A stretch of 64,000 nucleotides of DNA, taken from NCBI GenBank assembly GCA_964058845.1, contig CAXKVR010000010.1, positions 1-64,000 of the forward strand, written 5' to 3'. Source of the DNA: Carex sylvatica. Its lineage: Eukaryota > Streptophyta > Magnoliopsida > Poales > Cyperaceae. Of the stretch, positions 1 to 13,984 are shown in pieces. Numbering within the stretch: the first letter of the stretch is position 1; each line of letters begins with the position of its first letter. Position numbers and translations under genes: made by a program. Under the pieces are notes generated by a model. The model ran no database searches. It saw nothing but the letters and a program-made list of their open reading frames with translations, and had not been told where the DNA came from.

Positions 1-1274
1 AAATAACGTGATTTTAACAATAAAATATCTTACAATAATTGAGGTTTAGATTCCTACCAAATACATATCAATCCCCTGTACAGTGGCGTTTTTTAATTAA
101 CATTATATTTTTAATTTCTTGTTATGAATCACTCAAGTATTAATGCATGCTTATGGTAAACATATGCTTAGTAAGCATTTGGTAGGTTTTTCCAATAATT
201 ATTGATCATAATTCTGACTCAAAGAACAAAAAGATGAAATACTTTAATTGCTATGTTAAATGAGAGTGTTCCTTTTTATGTGTTTTTTCTCCTTAGACAA
301 CTTGACTCAAGCACTCATGTTCTTGTCACATTTTATGGGAGATGTTCACCAACCACTTCATGTTGGTTTTACAACGGATCTCGGGGGAAATAGCATTACA
401 GTGTATTGGTACAATGTTAAGACCAACCTTCACTCAGTTAAGTCATTCTCATTTCAATATATTGCAACAAAAATTGGATATATCTAACCGTATATGTAAA
501 TATTTCTTTTAATGTCATACGAAGAACACATTCTCTGTATTTCTCAAGTAAATTGACATACACTCTGTTGTAGTTTTTATTAGGTATGGGACACAAAAAT
601 AATACAATCCTCAGAATCGAACTACTTTGGCAATGATGTGAATACAATGTCTGATTCAATTAAAGCAAACATTACGGTATGGCGAGTTGCTTTCAATTCT
701 AAGAGCATATCTTATTTTGCATCTTTTTTTTTTATAGATTGAGCATATAAAATATTTTATACTTTCTTATATTGCAGTCCACCCAAATAAGTCAGTGGAA
801 CTCATGTGGCTCTACTTTGTCCGCTTGTGCAGACACGTAAGATAAATATATTGTTTAGTTAAAGATGACTACTTTTTTTTTTTTTTTTTGTTTATTGTAG
901 AGGCTAAGATAACACTTGAAATCACACGTTATTTATTTCAGCGTTGCATCGGAGAGCATTTCACAGGCTTGTAGTTATGCATACAAAGATGCCCCAGATG
1001 GTACATACTTAAGTGGTATGTTGCTTTACTTGTGACAGAAAAACTAACTTAAAATTATATTTTTTTAATCCATATACTGAATCCTATATTTGAGCTTAAA
1101 AACTCACATTATTTTTAAAGTGCTAAAGTTGATTTTCATCTCGGCGAAAATTATGATTAATCTATTTGTTCAATTACAGATACCTATTACTCATCTCGGA
1201 AATCTGTCGTAAATACAAGAATAGCTCAAGGTGGCGTGAGATTGGCTAATTTCCTCAACCAAATATTCGTATAA
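1..1274 (+). CDS. S1/P1-type nuclease, array copy 1 (5' part outside window)
   Basis: This is the 3' part of a plant type I nuclease gene; the window opens inside intron 3. Exons 4-8 are at 297-436, 584-676, 778-836, 942-1015 and 1180-1274, all with GT-AG borders. The visible protein carries the zinc-binding motif HFMGDVHQPLH and the later LHSVWD pair (a His and an Asp ligand). It ends with AQGGVRLANFLNQIFV and a TAA at 1272-1274. An AATAAA lies at 1310-1315. No break is seen in these exons. The missing N-terminal exons are assumed to match the other copies. Confidence 0.9.
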
Positions 1275-2814
1275 AATTATGAGATCTTATCATAATGAGC
1301 GACATATGCAATAAATCTCAATTCAATGAATAATAGTTGCCACGAGCCATTTGCATTTTATTATATCCCAAACTTGTTGTACGGATGTTTCTTTTAATGT
1401 TGAAATAAAAATGTACTTTATATATGCTGTTGACTCATTTATTTGGCTGTGGAATTTCATTTGTTTAAGACTTGAATTTAAATTATGATATCACCTGAAG
1501 CATTAATTTTAGTACAACGACTTCTCTCATTGCTCAAATGTAAAAAGACTATAATTTTTTTTCCCATTCCTCTCACCACTATTATGTCCGTTAAAATTTT
1601 ATAAACCTGGAAGGTTCACAAAGTTGCAACTCTCTCTAATACTCACTATCTGTTGCTCTCTAAACTACAAGCTGAGCCGATTTTTATTTCTGATTTATAT
1701 ATTTCTTTTCTTTTACAACATTAACATTAATGTTACCTCATTTATTAAAAATGGTTAATATTTTGATCATAAAACGGTAAGTTAAACGACGAAAAGCAAT
1801 ACGAGACTCCCAATCCCCTTCGGAGGCACAATGTCTTCAATCTCCTACCCTAGGGGTCAAGGAATAATAGCGTCCAGGCTTGAGTCTCGTTGCAATCTCT
1901 AACGATTAAAACATTTTCCTATTTTCCCCACTTCCACTGACAAGTTGTCTTTGCTCTCTAGCATTCTGTTCATGTTATTGGTAATTATAAATGTGAACCA
2001 CTTGACAAAAATCTTATAGTGTGAAATTAATTTTTGGTTTCCTTCCCTTGGCAATAGCTCAATTTCCCCTCTTTTTTCCATCTCTGTTTACCTAAACGTC
2101 AAGGAAGGCATGAACATGCCATGAAAATTTGGTGGTATTCAAAATTTCTTTCTCCCTTTGGCAATAATTAAGCTTATCTAGCCACATGGGCAGGTTGTGC
2201 AACTTCAACTTATTATATATACTCGTCAAATATCGCTTCAATTCTGTACGCTTTAAAAATTAAAACTACATTCAAAATCTTTCTGTACACTTTGCTAAAG
2301 ATATGGAATTAATAATCTGCATATCATAAATTACACATCAAAGTGGCATAATCTCCCATTGTGCTTTCTCGGTGCAATCGTGTCACATATTTTATTTATT
2401 TATTTCTGCAAATTTCTCGAACCTGTTCTGAAAAAGCCGAGGTATTTTGTATCTTCTTCAGGGGATGACAAGACTCAGTTAGAATTAAATAAACCAGGCC
2501 AAAAACTTGTACATTTGCAGAATTTTTTTGCTTAAAATATAGAAGAATATTAAAAAAAGGAGCCCACTCATATAAGTATATAATATAAAGATTTCTAAGC
2601 ATCCAAAAATAAAATACTAAGCGGGATCGTGTTCATTTTAATTACATAAACAAACAAAATTCTAGTTGAGTAATAACTCATATAAAAAAGAATAAAATTA
2701 GAGCATATGCTATCAAATTTAAACTTCTGGTTTCAGACATATTGTTTGAAAATTTGTCTATATAAAAAAAATATTCAAGTTCTTTAATAGAACCATAGTT
2801 AGTGTGCCTATTAA

Positions 2815-2855
<41 letters not shown>

Positions 2856-3535
2856 TTCTGGTTAACAAAAACAAGTCTTCATTATTTGAAAATGTTAGGA
2901 TCTAGCTATATTTAAAATAAAACTCTATGGAAGTGGTCATGTACTAAGCGGACTTCTTCTAAGAGATTAAACAAAACATAATTCTCCTAGATCCTCTAAA
3001 TCTCTAATTGGTTCAAGATTTTATTATGTTTGTGAATTGCGATAAGCAACTTCTAATGATATACAATGCAATTTTAAGACTTATTGGTACTAATGAACTC
3101 CCTAACATAACAAAAGAAACTTCCATGCAATATATTCATTATCAAGAAATTTTGATTGACTAATTTTGAGGATAATGCGTTTGAGAAAGAGTGATTTATT
3201 TTTATTATTTTTTTCAATTACCAACTTAAACAAGTGAAACGTACGTACTGAAGCATATGTAAGAATTGATATTATTCTTTTTCTGACATTGAATTTTCAT
3301 AATGTCGTGGAATACAAAATAGATTTTTAAATGTCATGATTTTATTATTGAATTTTTTAAACTTTTTTAATAATATTACAATGTTTACATTAAGCAACAA
3401 AATAATATTCCATGGCATATTCAACTTTCAATTTTTTTTCATGAGAAGCCCATATGTATAAATTGAGGAGACCAACAGAGAACCATATACAAAGAAAGAG
3501 ATAGCAGGGACAGATAAATAAAGAGAGAGAGAGAA
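1275..3535. other. Spacer between array genes (repeated after each copy)
   Basis: This AT-rich spacer recurs at about 5512-7772, 9749-12008 and 13985-16245. It holds the 3' end of one gene and the promoter of the next. A (TA)n run near 2817-2847 varies in length between units. A small inverted repeat, ACGAGACTC at 1801-1809 and GAGTCTCGT at 1882-1890, has GCAAT on both outer sides and may be the scar of a tiny inserted element. The short open frames here have no recognisable product. Confidence 0.7.
3457..3463 (+). promoter_or_regulatory. TATA box of array copy 2
   Basis: TATAAAT sits 73 bp before the start codon, followed by an A/G-rich leader with an (AG)n tract just before ATG. The same box occurs at 7694-7700, 11930-11936 and 16167-16173. 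It is retained before the dead copy at 20166-20172. Spacing and context fit a plant core promoter, but the transcription start is not seen directly. Confidence 0.6.
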
Positions 3536-5511
3536 ATGGGTTATTTGATGTATGCTGCAATATTTGTCATATCACTTTTTGCATCAGTTTCCTTATCTAG
3601 TGCCTGGGGTACAGATGGCCACTACATGGTTTGCAAGATTGCCCAGGTAATTTTATTATTATTTTATTGAAACAAGTCAATAAGATATTAGTTGTCTAGT
3701 ATTATAGTAAGGCCATAGTATACGTAAATAAATGATTTAAAATTTGCAGAGTTATCTCACTAGTACTGCCTCAAGCGCTGTGTTACAATTGCTTCCGTCC
3801 TCGGCCAATGGAGATTTGGCATCTATGTGCAGTTGGGCTGACAACGTGCGTACTGCATATCCTTGGTCGTCGGCACTTCATTATGTTGATACTCCTGACA
3901 ACTTGTGCACCTATGACTACACCAGTAAGTTGTTTTGTTTTTCACATTTTACGCAGTTAATTAACTAAAAGTTGTTACAATTTCAAAGGAAACTAACGGA
4001 AGAGATAGAGAGAAAAGGAACTAGAAACAAGGACACTGAATACAAAATATTTATGTATGGGAGCTATCATCTTCTACACATGCAATGGACATTTATGATA
4101 TTTTGGTTTTTCAATTTGTTTACCAGGAGATTGTCATGACAGTAGTGGAGCATCAGGACGATGTGTGGTTGGAGCAATTAACAATTACACAACACAACTT
4201 AAAAGCTATCCTTCGACAACTTGTAAGATGTTGTTTAAAATAACGTGATTTTAACAATAAAATATCTTACAATAATTGAGGTTTAGATTCCTACCAAATA
4301 CATATCAATCCCCTGTACAGTGGCGTTTTTTAATTAACATTATATTTTTAATTTCTTGTTATGAATCACTCAAGTATTAATGCATGCTTATGGTAAACAT
4401 ATGCTTAGTAAGCATTTGGTAGGTTTTTCCAATAATTATTGATCATAATTCTGACTCAAAGAACAAAAAGATGAAATACTTTAATTGCTATGTTAAATGA
4501 GAGTGTTCCTTTTTATGTGTTTTTTCTCCTTAGACAACTTGACTCAAGCACTCATGTTCTTGTCACATTTTATGGGAGATGTTCACCAACCACTTCATGT
4601 TGGTTTTACAACGGATCTCGGGGGAAATAGCATTACAGTGTATTGGTACAATGTTAAGACCAACCTTCACTCAGTTAAGTCATTCTCATTTCAATATATT
4701 GCAACAAAAATTGGATATATCTAACCGTATATGTAAATATTTCTTTTAATGTCATACGAAGAACACATTCTCTGTATTTCTCAAGTAAATTGACATACAC
4801 TCTGTTGTAGTTTTTATTAGGTATGGGACACAAAAATAATACAATCCTCAGAATCGAACTACTTTGGCAATGATGTGAATACAATGTCTGATTCAATTAA
4901 AGCAAACATTACGGTATGGCGAGTTGCTTTCAATTCTAAGAGCATATCTTATTTTGCATCTTTTTTTTTTATAGATTGAGCATATAAAATATTTTATACT
5001 TTCTTATATTGCAGTCCACCCAAATAAGTCAGTGGAACTCATGTGGCTCTACTTTGTCCGCTTGTGCAGACACGTAAGATAAATATATTGTTTAGTTAAA
5101 GATGACTACTTTTTTTTTTTTTTTTTGTTTATTGTAGAGGCTAAGATAACACTTGAAATCACACGTTATTTATTTCAGCGTTGCATCGGAGAGCATTTCA
5201 CAGGCTTGTAGTTATGCATACAAAGATGCCCCAGATGGTACATACTTAAGTGGTATGTTGCTTTACTTGTGACAGAAAAACTAACTTAAAATTATATTTT
5301 TTTAATCCATATACTGAATCCTATATTTGAGCTTAAAAACTCACATTATTTTTAAAGTGCTAAAGTTGATTTTCATCTCGGCGAAAATTATGATTAATCT
5401 ATTTGTTCAATTACAGATACCTATTACTCATCTCGGAAATCTGTCGTAAATACAAGAATAGCTCAAGGTGGCGTGAGATTGGCTAATTTCCTCAACCAAA
5501 TATTCGTATAA
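3536..5511 (+). CDS. S1/P1-type nuclease, array copy 2 (complete)
   Basis: This gene encodes a secreted zinc-dependent nuclease of the S1/P1 (plant nuclease I, BFN1/ENDO) family, which cuts single-stranded DNA and RNA, typically in senescence and programmed cell death. Exons: 3536-3646, 3750-3924, 4127-4222, 4534-4673, 4821-4913, 5015-5073, 5179-5252, 5417-5511. They join to 281 codons (280 aa) with consistent phases. A hydrophobic signal peptide (about residues 1-23) ends at ...SSA before W24, the N-terminal Trp that itself binds zinc in this family. The nine expected ligands are W24, H29, D68, H81, H139, D143, H149, H173 and D177. N-glycosylation sequons occur at N115, N129 and N203. The length is slightly below the usual ~290-305 aa. 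Family assignment is firm; the exact substrate is inferred. Confidence 0.95.
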
Positions 5512-7051
5512 AATTATGAGATCTTATCATAATGAGCGACATATGCAATAAATCTCAATTCAATGAATAATAGTTGCCACGAGCCATTTGCATTTTATTA
5601 TATCCCAAACTTGTTGTACGGATGTTTCTTTTAATGTTGAAATAAAAATGTACTTTATATATGCTGTTGACTCATTTATTTGGCTGTGGAATTTCATTTG
5701 TTTAAGACTTGAATTTAAATTATGATATCACCTGAAGCATTAATTTTAGTACAACGACTTCTCTCATTGCTCAAATGTAAAAAGACTATAATTTTTTTTC
5801 CCATTCCTCTCACCACTATTATGTCCGTTAAAATTTTATAAACCTGGAAGGTTCACAAAGTTGCAACTCTCTCTAATACTCACTATCTGTTGCTCTCTAA
5901 ACTACAAGCTGAGCCGATTTTTATTTCTGATTTATATATTTCTTTTCTTTTACAACATTAACATTAATGTTACCTCATTTATTAAAAATGGTTAATATTT
6001 TGATCATAAAACGGTAAGTTAAACGACGAAAAGCAATACGAGACTCCCAATCCCCTTCGGAGGCACAATGTCTTCAATCTCCTACCCTAGGGGTCAAGGA
6101 ATAATAGCGTCCAGGCTTGAGTCTCGTTGCAATCTCTAACGATTAAAACATTTTCCTATTTTCCCCACTTCCACTGACAAGTTGTCTTTGCTCTCTAGCA
6201 TTCTGTTCATGTTATTGGTAATTATAAATGTGAACCACTTGACAAAAATCTTATAGTGTGAAATTAATTTTTGGTTTCCTTCCCTTGGCAATAGCTCAAT
6301 TTCCCCTCTTTTTTCCATCTCTGTTTACCTAAACGTCAAGGAAGGCATGAACATGCCATGAAAATTTGGTGGTATTCAAAATTTCTTTCTCCCTTTGGCA
6401 ATAATTAAGCTTATCTAGCCACATGGGCAGGTTGTGCAACTTCAACTTATTATATATACTCGTCAAATATCGCTTCAATTCTGTACGCTTTAAAAATTAA
6501 AACTACATTCAAAATCTTTCTGTACACTTTGCTAAAGATATGGAATTAATAATCTGCATATCATAAATTACACATCAAAGTGGCATAATCTCCCATTGTG
6601 CTTTCTCGGTGCAATCGTGTCACATATTTTATTTATTTATTTCTGCAAATTTCTCGAACCTGTTCTGAAAAAGCCGAGGTATTTTGTATCTTCTTCAGGG
6701 GATGACAAGACTCAGTTAGAATTAAATAAACCAGGCCAAAAACTTGTACATTTGCAGAATTTTTTTGCTTAAAATATAGAAGAATATTAAAAAAAGGAGC
6801 CCACTCATATAAGTATATAATATAAAGATTTCTAAGCATCCAAAAATAAAATACTAAGCGGGATCGTGTTCATTTTAATTACATAAACAAACAAAATTCT
6901 AGTTGAGTAATAACTCATATAAAAAAGAATAAAATTAGAGCATATGCTATCAAATTTAAACTTCTGGTTTCAGACATATTGTTTGAAAATTTGTCTATAT
7001 AAAAAAAATATTCAAGTTCTTTAATAGAACCATAGTTAGTGTGCCTATTAA

Positions 7052-7092
<41 letters not shown>

Positions 7093-7772
7093 TTCTGGTT
7101 AACAAAAACAAGTCTTCATTATTTGAAAATGTTAGGATCTAGCTATATTTAAAATAAAACTCTATGGAAGTGGTCATGTACTAAGCGGACTTCTTCTAAG
7201 AGATTAAACAAAACATAATTCTCCTAGATCCTCTAAATCTCTAATTGGTTCAAGATTTTATTATGTTTGTGAATTGCGATAAGCAACTTCTAATGATATA
7301 CAATGCAATTTTAAGACTTATTGGTACTAATGAACTCCCTAACATAACAAAAGAAACTTCCATGCAATATATTCATTATCAAGAAATTTTGATTGACTAA
7401 TTTTGAGGATAATGCGTTTGAGAAAGAGTGATTTATTTTTATTATTTTTTTCAATTACCAACTTAAACAAGTGAAACGTACGTACTGAAGCATATGTAAG
7501 AATTGATATTATTCTTTTTCTGACATTGAATTTTCATAATGTCGTGGAATACAAAATAGATTTTTAAATGTCATGATTTTATTATTGAATTTTTTAAACT
7601 TTTTTAATAATATTACAATGTTTACATTAAGCAACAAAATAATATTCCATGGCATATTCAACTTTCAATTTTTTTTCATGAGAAGCCCATATGTATAAAT
7701 TGAGGAGACCAACAGAGAACCATATACAAAGAAAGAGATAGCAGGGACAGATAAATAAAGAGAGAGAGAGAA

Positions 7773-9748
7773 ATGGGTTATTTGATGTATGCTGCAATAT
7801 TTGTCATATCACTTTTTGCATCAGTTTCCTTATCTAGTGCCTGGGGTACAGATGGCCACTACATGGTTTGCAAGATTGCCCAGGTAATTTTATTATTATT
7901 TTATTGAAACAAGTCAATAAGATATTAGTTGTCTAGTATTATAGTAAGGCCATAGTATACGTAAATAAATGATTTAAAATTTGCAGAGTTATCTCACTAG
8001 TACTGCCTCAAGCGCTGTGTTACAATTGCTTCCGTCCTCGGCCAATGGAGATTTGGCATCTATGTGCAGTTGGGCTGACAACGTGCGTACTGCATATCCT
8101 TGGTCGTCGGCACTTCATTATGTTGATACTCCTGACAACTTGTGCACCTATGACTACACCAGTAAGTTGTTTTGTTTTTCACATTTTACGCAGTTAATTA
8201 ACTAAAAGTTGTTACAATTTCAAAGGAAACTAACGGAAGAGATAGAGAGAAAAGGAACTAGAAACAAGGACACTGAATACAAAATATTTATGTATGGGAG
8301 CTATCATCTTCTACACATGCAATGGACATTTATGATATTTTGGTTTTTCAATTTGTTTACCAGGAGATTGTCATGACAGTAGTGGAGCATCAGGACGATG
8401 TGTGGTTGGAGCAATTAACAATTACACAACACAACTTAAAAGCTATCCTTCGACAACTTGTAAGATGTTGTTTAAAATAACGTGATTTTAACAATAAAAT
8501 ATCTTACAATAATTGAGGTTTAGATTCCTACCAAATACATATCAATCCCCTGTACAGTGGCGTTTTTTAATTAACATTATATTTTTAATTTCTTGTTATG
8601 AATCACTCAAGTATTAATGCATGCTTATGGTAAACATATGCTTAGTAAGCATTTGGTAGGTTTTTCCAATAATTATTGATCATAATTCTGACTCAAAGAA
8701 CAAAAAGATGAAATACTTTAATTGCTATGTTAAATGAGAGTGTTCCTTTTTATGTGTTTTTTCTCCTTAGACAACTTGACTCAAGCACTCATGTTCTTGT
8801 CACATTTTATGGGAGATGTTCACCAACCACTTCATGTTGGTTTTACAACGGATCTCGGGGGAAATAGCATTACAGTGTATTGGTACAATGTTAAGACCAA
8901 CCTTCACTCAGTTAAGTCATTCTCATTTCAATATATTGCAACAAAAATTGGATATATCTAACCGTATATGTAAATATTTCTTTTAATGTCATACGAAGAA
9001 CACATTCTCTGTATTTCTCAAGTAAATTGACATACACTCTGTTGTATTTTTTATTAGGTATGGGACACAAAAATAATACAATCCTCAGAATCGAACTACT
9101 TTGGCAATGATGTGAATACAATGTCTGATTCAATTAAAGCAAACATTACGGTATGGCGAGTTGCTTTCAATTCTAAGAGCATATCTTATTTTGCATCTTT
9201 TTTTTTTATAGATTGAGCATATAAAATATTTTATACTTTCTTATATTGCAGTCCACCCAAATAAGTCAGTGGAACTCATGTGGCTCTACTTTGTCCGCTT
9301 GTGCAGACACGTAAGATAAATATATTGTTTAGTTAAAGATGACTACTTTTTTTTTTTTTTTTTGTTTATTGTAGAGGCTAAGATAACACTTGAAATCACA
9401 CGTTATTTATTTCAGCGTTGCATCGGAGAGCATTTCACAGGCTTGTAGTTATGCATACAAAGATGCCCCAGATGGTACATACTTAAGTGGTATGTTGCTT
9501 TACTTGTGACAGAAAAACTAACTTAAAATTATATTTTTTTAATCCATATACTGAATCCTATATTTGAGCTTAAAAACTCACATTATTTTTAAAGTGCTAA
9601 AGTTGATTTTCATCTCGGCGAAAATTATGATTAATCTATTTGTTCAATTACAGATACCTATTACTCATCTCGGAAATCTGTCGTAAATACAAGAATAGCT
9701 CAAGGTGGCGTGAGATTGGCTAATTTCCTCAACCAAATATTCGTATAA
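7773..9748 (+). CDS. S1/P1-type nuclease, array copy 3 (complete)
   Basis: Exons: 7773-7883, 7987-8161, 8364-8459, 8771-8910, 9058-9150, 9252-9310, 9416-9489, 9654-9748. The encoded 280-aa product looks identical to copy 2, with the same signal peptide, mature N-terminal Trp and zinc ligands. In intron 4 it carries the T variant near 9047 (copies 1 and 2 have G), which groups it with copies 4 and 5. The open frame and splice sites are intact, so it should be expressed unless silenced. Identical coding sequence with its own promoter suggests a dosage increase rather than a new function. Confidence 0.94.
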
Positions 9749-11286
9749 AATTATGAGATCTTATCATAATGAGCGACATATGCAATAAATCTCAATTCAA
9801 TGAATAATAGTTGCCACGAGCCATTTGCATTTTATTATATCCCAAACTTGTTGTACGGATGTTTCTTTTAATGTTGAAATAAAAATGTACTTTATATATG
9901 CTGTTGACTCATTTATTTGGCTGTGGAATTTCATTTGTTTAAGACTTGAATTTAAATTATGATATCACCTGAAGCATTAATTTTAGTACAACGACTTCTC
10001 TCATTGCTCAAATGTAAAAAGACTATAATTTTTTTTCCCATTCCTCTCACCACTATTATGTCCGTTAAAATTTTATAAACCTGGAAGGTTCACAAAGTTG
10101 CAACTCTCTCTAATACTCACTATCTGTTGCTCTCTAAACTACAAGCTGAGCCGATTTTTATTTCTGATTTATATATTTCTTTTCTTTTACAACATTAACA
10201 TTAATGTAACCTCATTTATTAAAAATGGTTAATATTTTGATCATAAAACGGTAAGTTAAACGACGAAAAGCAATACGAGACTCCCAATCCCCTTCGGAGG
10301 CACAATGTCTTCAATCTCCTACCCTAGGGGTCAAGGAATAATAGCGTCCAGGCTTGAGTCTCGTTGCAATCTCTAACGATTAAAACATTTTCCTATTTTC
10401 CCCACTTCCACTGACAAGTTGTCTTTGCTCTCTAGCATTCTGTTCATGTTATTGGTAATTATAAATGTGAACCACTTGACAAAAATCTTATAGTGTGAAA
10501 TTAATTTTTGGTTTCCTTCCCTTGGCAATAGCTCAATTTCCCCTCTTTTTTCCATCTCTGTTTACCTAAACGTCAAGGAAGGCATGAACATGCCATGAAA
10601 ATTTGGTGGTATTCAAAATTTCTTTCTCCCTTTGGCAATAATTAAGCTTATCTAGCCACATGGGCAGGTTGTGCAACTTCAACTTATTATATATACTCGT
10701 CAAATATCGCTTCAATTCTGTACGCTTTAAAAATTAAAACTACATTCAAAATCTTTCTGTACACTTTGCTAAAGATATGGAATTAATAATCTGCATATCA
10801 TAAATTACACATCAAAGTGGCATAATCTCCCATTGTGCTTTCTCGGTGCAATCGTGTCACATATTTTATTTATTTATTTCTGCAAATTTCTCGAACCTGT
10901 TCTGAAAAAGCCGAGGTATTTTGTATCTTCTTCAGGGGATGACAAGACTCAGTTAGAATTAAATAAACCAGGCCAAAAACTTGTACATTTGCAGAATTTT
11001 TTTGCTTAAAATATAGAAGAATATTAAAAAAAGGAGCCCACTCATATAAGTATATAATATAAAGATTTCTAAGCATCCAAAAATAAAATACTAAGCGGGA
11101 TCGTGTTCATTTTAATTACATAAACAAACAAAATTCTAGTTGAGTAATAACTCATATAAAAAAGAATAAAATTAGAGCATATGCTATCAAATTTAAACTT
11201 CTGGTTTCAGACATATTGTTTGAAAATTTGTCTATATAAAAAAAATATTCAAGTTCTTTAATAGAACCATAGTTAGTGTGCCTATT

Positions 11287-11329
<43 letters not shown>

Positions 11330-12008
11330 TCTGGTTAACAAAAACAAGTCTTCATTATTTGAAAATGTTAGGATCTAGCTATATTTAAAATAAAACTCTA
11401 TGGAAGTGGTCATGTACTAAGCGGACTTCTTCTAAGAGATTAAACAAAACATAATTCTCCTAGATCCTCTAAATCTCTAATTGGTTCAAGATTTTATTAT
11501 GTTTGTGAATTGCGATAAGCAACTTCTAATGATATACAATGCAATTTTAAGACTTATTGGTACTAATGAACTCCCTAACATAACAAAAGAAACTTCCATG
11601 CAATATATTCATTATCAAGAAATTTTGATTGACTAATTTTGAGGATAATGCGTTTGAGAAAGAGTGATTTATTTTTATTATTTTTTTCAATTACCAACTT
11701 AAACAAGTGAAACGTACGTACTGAAGCATATGTAAGAATTGATATTATTCTTTTTCTGACATTGAATTTTCATAATGTCGTGGAATACAAAATAGATTTT
11801 TAAATGTCATGATTTTATTATTGAATTTTTTAAACTTTTTTAATAATATTACAATGTTTACATTAAGCAACAAAATAATATTCCATGGCATATTCAACTT
11901 TCAATTTTTTTTCATGAGAAGCCCATATGTATAAATTGAGGAGACCAACAGAGAACCATATACAAAGAAAGAGATAGCAGGGACAGATAAATAAAGAGAG
12001 AGAGAGAA

Positions 12009-13984
12009 ATGGGTTATTTGATGTATGCTGCAATATTTGTCATATCACTTTTTGCATCAGTTTCCTTATCTAGTGCCTGGGGTACAGATGGCCACTACAT
12101 GGTTTGCAAGATTGCCCAGGTAATTTTATTATTATTTTATTGAAACAAGTCAATAAGATATTAGTTGTCTAGTATTATAGTAAGGCCATAGTATACGTAA
12201 ATAAATGATTTAAAATTTGCAGAGTTATCTCACTAGTACTGCCTCAAGCGCTGTGTTACAATTGCTTCCGTCCTCGGCCAATGGAGATTTGGCATCTATG
12301 TGCAGTTGGGCTGACAACGTGCGTATTGCATATCCTTGGTCGTCGGCACTTCATTATGTTGATACTCCTGACAACTTGTGCACCTATGACTACACCAGTA
12401 AGTTGTTTTGTTTTTCACATTTTACGCAGTTAATTAACTAAAAGTTGTTACAATTTCAAAGGAAACTAACGGAAGAGATAGAGAGAAAAGGAACTAGAAA
12501 CAAGGACACTGAATACAAAATATTTATGTATGGGAGCTATCATCTTCTACACATGCAATGGACATTTATGATATTTTGGTTTTTCAATTTGTTTACCAGG
12601 AGATTGTCATGACAGTAGTGGAGCATCAGGACGATGTGTGGTTGGAGCAATTAACAATTACACAACACAACTTAAAAGCTATCCTTCGACAACTTGTAAG
12701 ATGTTGTTTAAAATAACGTGATTTTAACAATAAAATATCTTACAATAATTGAGGTTTAGATTCCTACCAAATACATATCAATCCCCTGTACAGTGGCGTT
12801 TTTTAATTAACATTATATTTTTAATTTCTTGTTATGAATCACTCAAGTATTAATGCATGCTTATGGTAAACATATGCTTAGTAAGCATTTGGTAGGTTTT
12901 TCCAATAATTATTGATCATAATTCTGACTCAAAGAACAAAAAGATGAAATACTTTAATTGCTATGTTAAATGAGAGTGTTCCTTTTTATGTGTTTTTTCT
13001 CCTTAGACAACTTGACTCAAGCACTCATGTTCTTGTCACATTTTATGGGAGATGTTCACCAACCACTTCATGTTGGTTTTACAACGGATCTCGGGGGAAA
13101 TAGCATTACAGTGTATTGGTACAATGTTAAGACCAACCTTCACTCAGTTAAGTCATTCTCATTTCAATATATTGCAACAAAAATTGGATATATCTAACCG
13201 TATATGTAAATATTTCTTTTAATGTCATACGAAGAACACATTCTCTGTATTTCTCAAGTAAATTGACATACACTCTGTTGTATTTTTTATTAGGTATGGG
13301 ACACAAAAATAATACAATCCTCAGAATCGAACTACTTTGGCAATGATGTGAATACAATGTCTGATTCAATTAAAGCAAACATTACGGTATGGCGAGTTGC
13401 TTTCAATTCTAAGAGCATATCTTATTTTGCATCTTTTTTTTTTATAGATTGAGCATATAAAATATTTTATACTTTCTTATATTGCAGTCCACCCAAATAA
13501 GTCAGTGGAACTCATGTGGCTCTACTTTGTCCGCTTGTGCAGACACGTAAGATAAATATATTGTTTAGTTAAAGATGACTACTTCTTTTTTTTTTTTTTG
13601 TTTATTGTAGAGGCTAAGATAACACTTGAAATCACACGTTATTTATTTCAGCGTTGCATCGGAGAGCATTTCACAGGCTTGTAGTTATGCATACAAAGAT
13701 GCCCCAGATGGTACATACTTAAGTGGTATGTTGCTTTACTTGTGACAGAAAAACTAACTTAAAATTATATTTTTTTAATCCATATACTGAATCCTATATT
13801 TGAGCTTAAAAACTCACATTATTTTTAAAGTGCTAAAGTTGATTTTCATCTCGGCGAAAATTATGATTAATCTATTTGTTCAATTACAGATACCTATTAC
13901 TCATCTCGGAAATCTGTCGTAAATACAAGAATAGCTCAAGGTGGCGTGAGATTGGCTAATTTCCTCAACCAAATATTCGTATAA
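12009..13984 (+). CDS. S1/P1-type nuclease, array copy 4 (complete, Thr72Ile)
   Basis: Exons: 12009-12119, 12223-12397, 12600-12695, 13007-13146, 13294-13386, 13488-13546, 13652-13725, 13890-13984, giving 280 aa. It has the only amino-acid difference I found among the complete copies. ACT becomes ATT in exon 2, so the segment after the zinc ligand D68 reads DNVRIAYPW instead of DNVRTAYPW (T72I). The residue lies between the D68 and H81 ligands. A second private mark is a C interrupting the T run of intron 6 (around 13585). All ligands and splice sites remain, so the enzyme should be functional. Confidence 0.94.

Noticed and set aside
260..487. 75-codon frame starting MRVFLFMCFF in each nuclease copy
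   Set aside because: It is exon 4 read through into both flanking introns; the real product joins by splicing at 297 and 436.
1899..2602. Minus-strand open frames of 60-68 codons repeated in every array spacer
   Set aside because: They repeat only because the DNA unit repeats. They have low-complexity composition, no recognisable domain and no promoter context.
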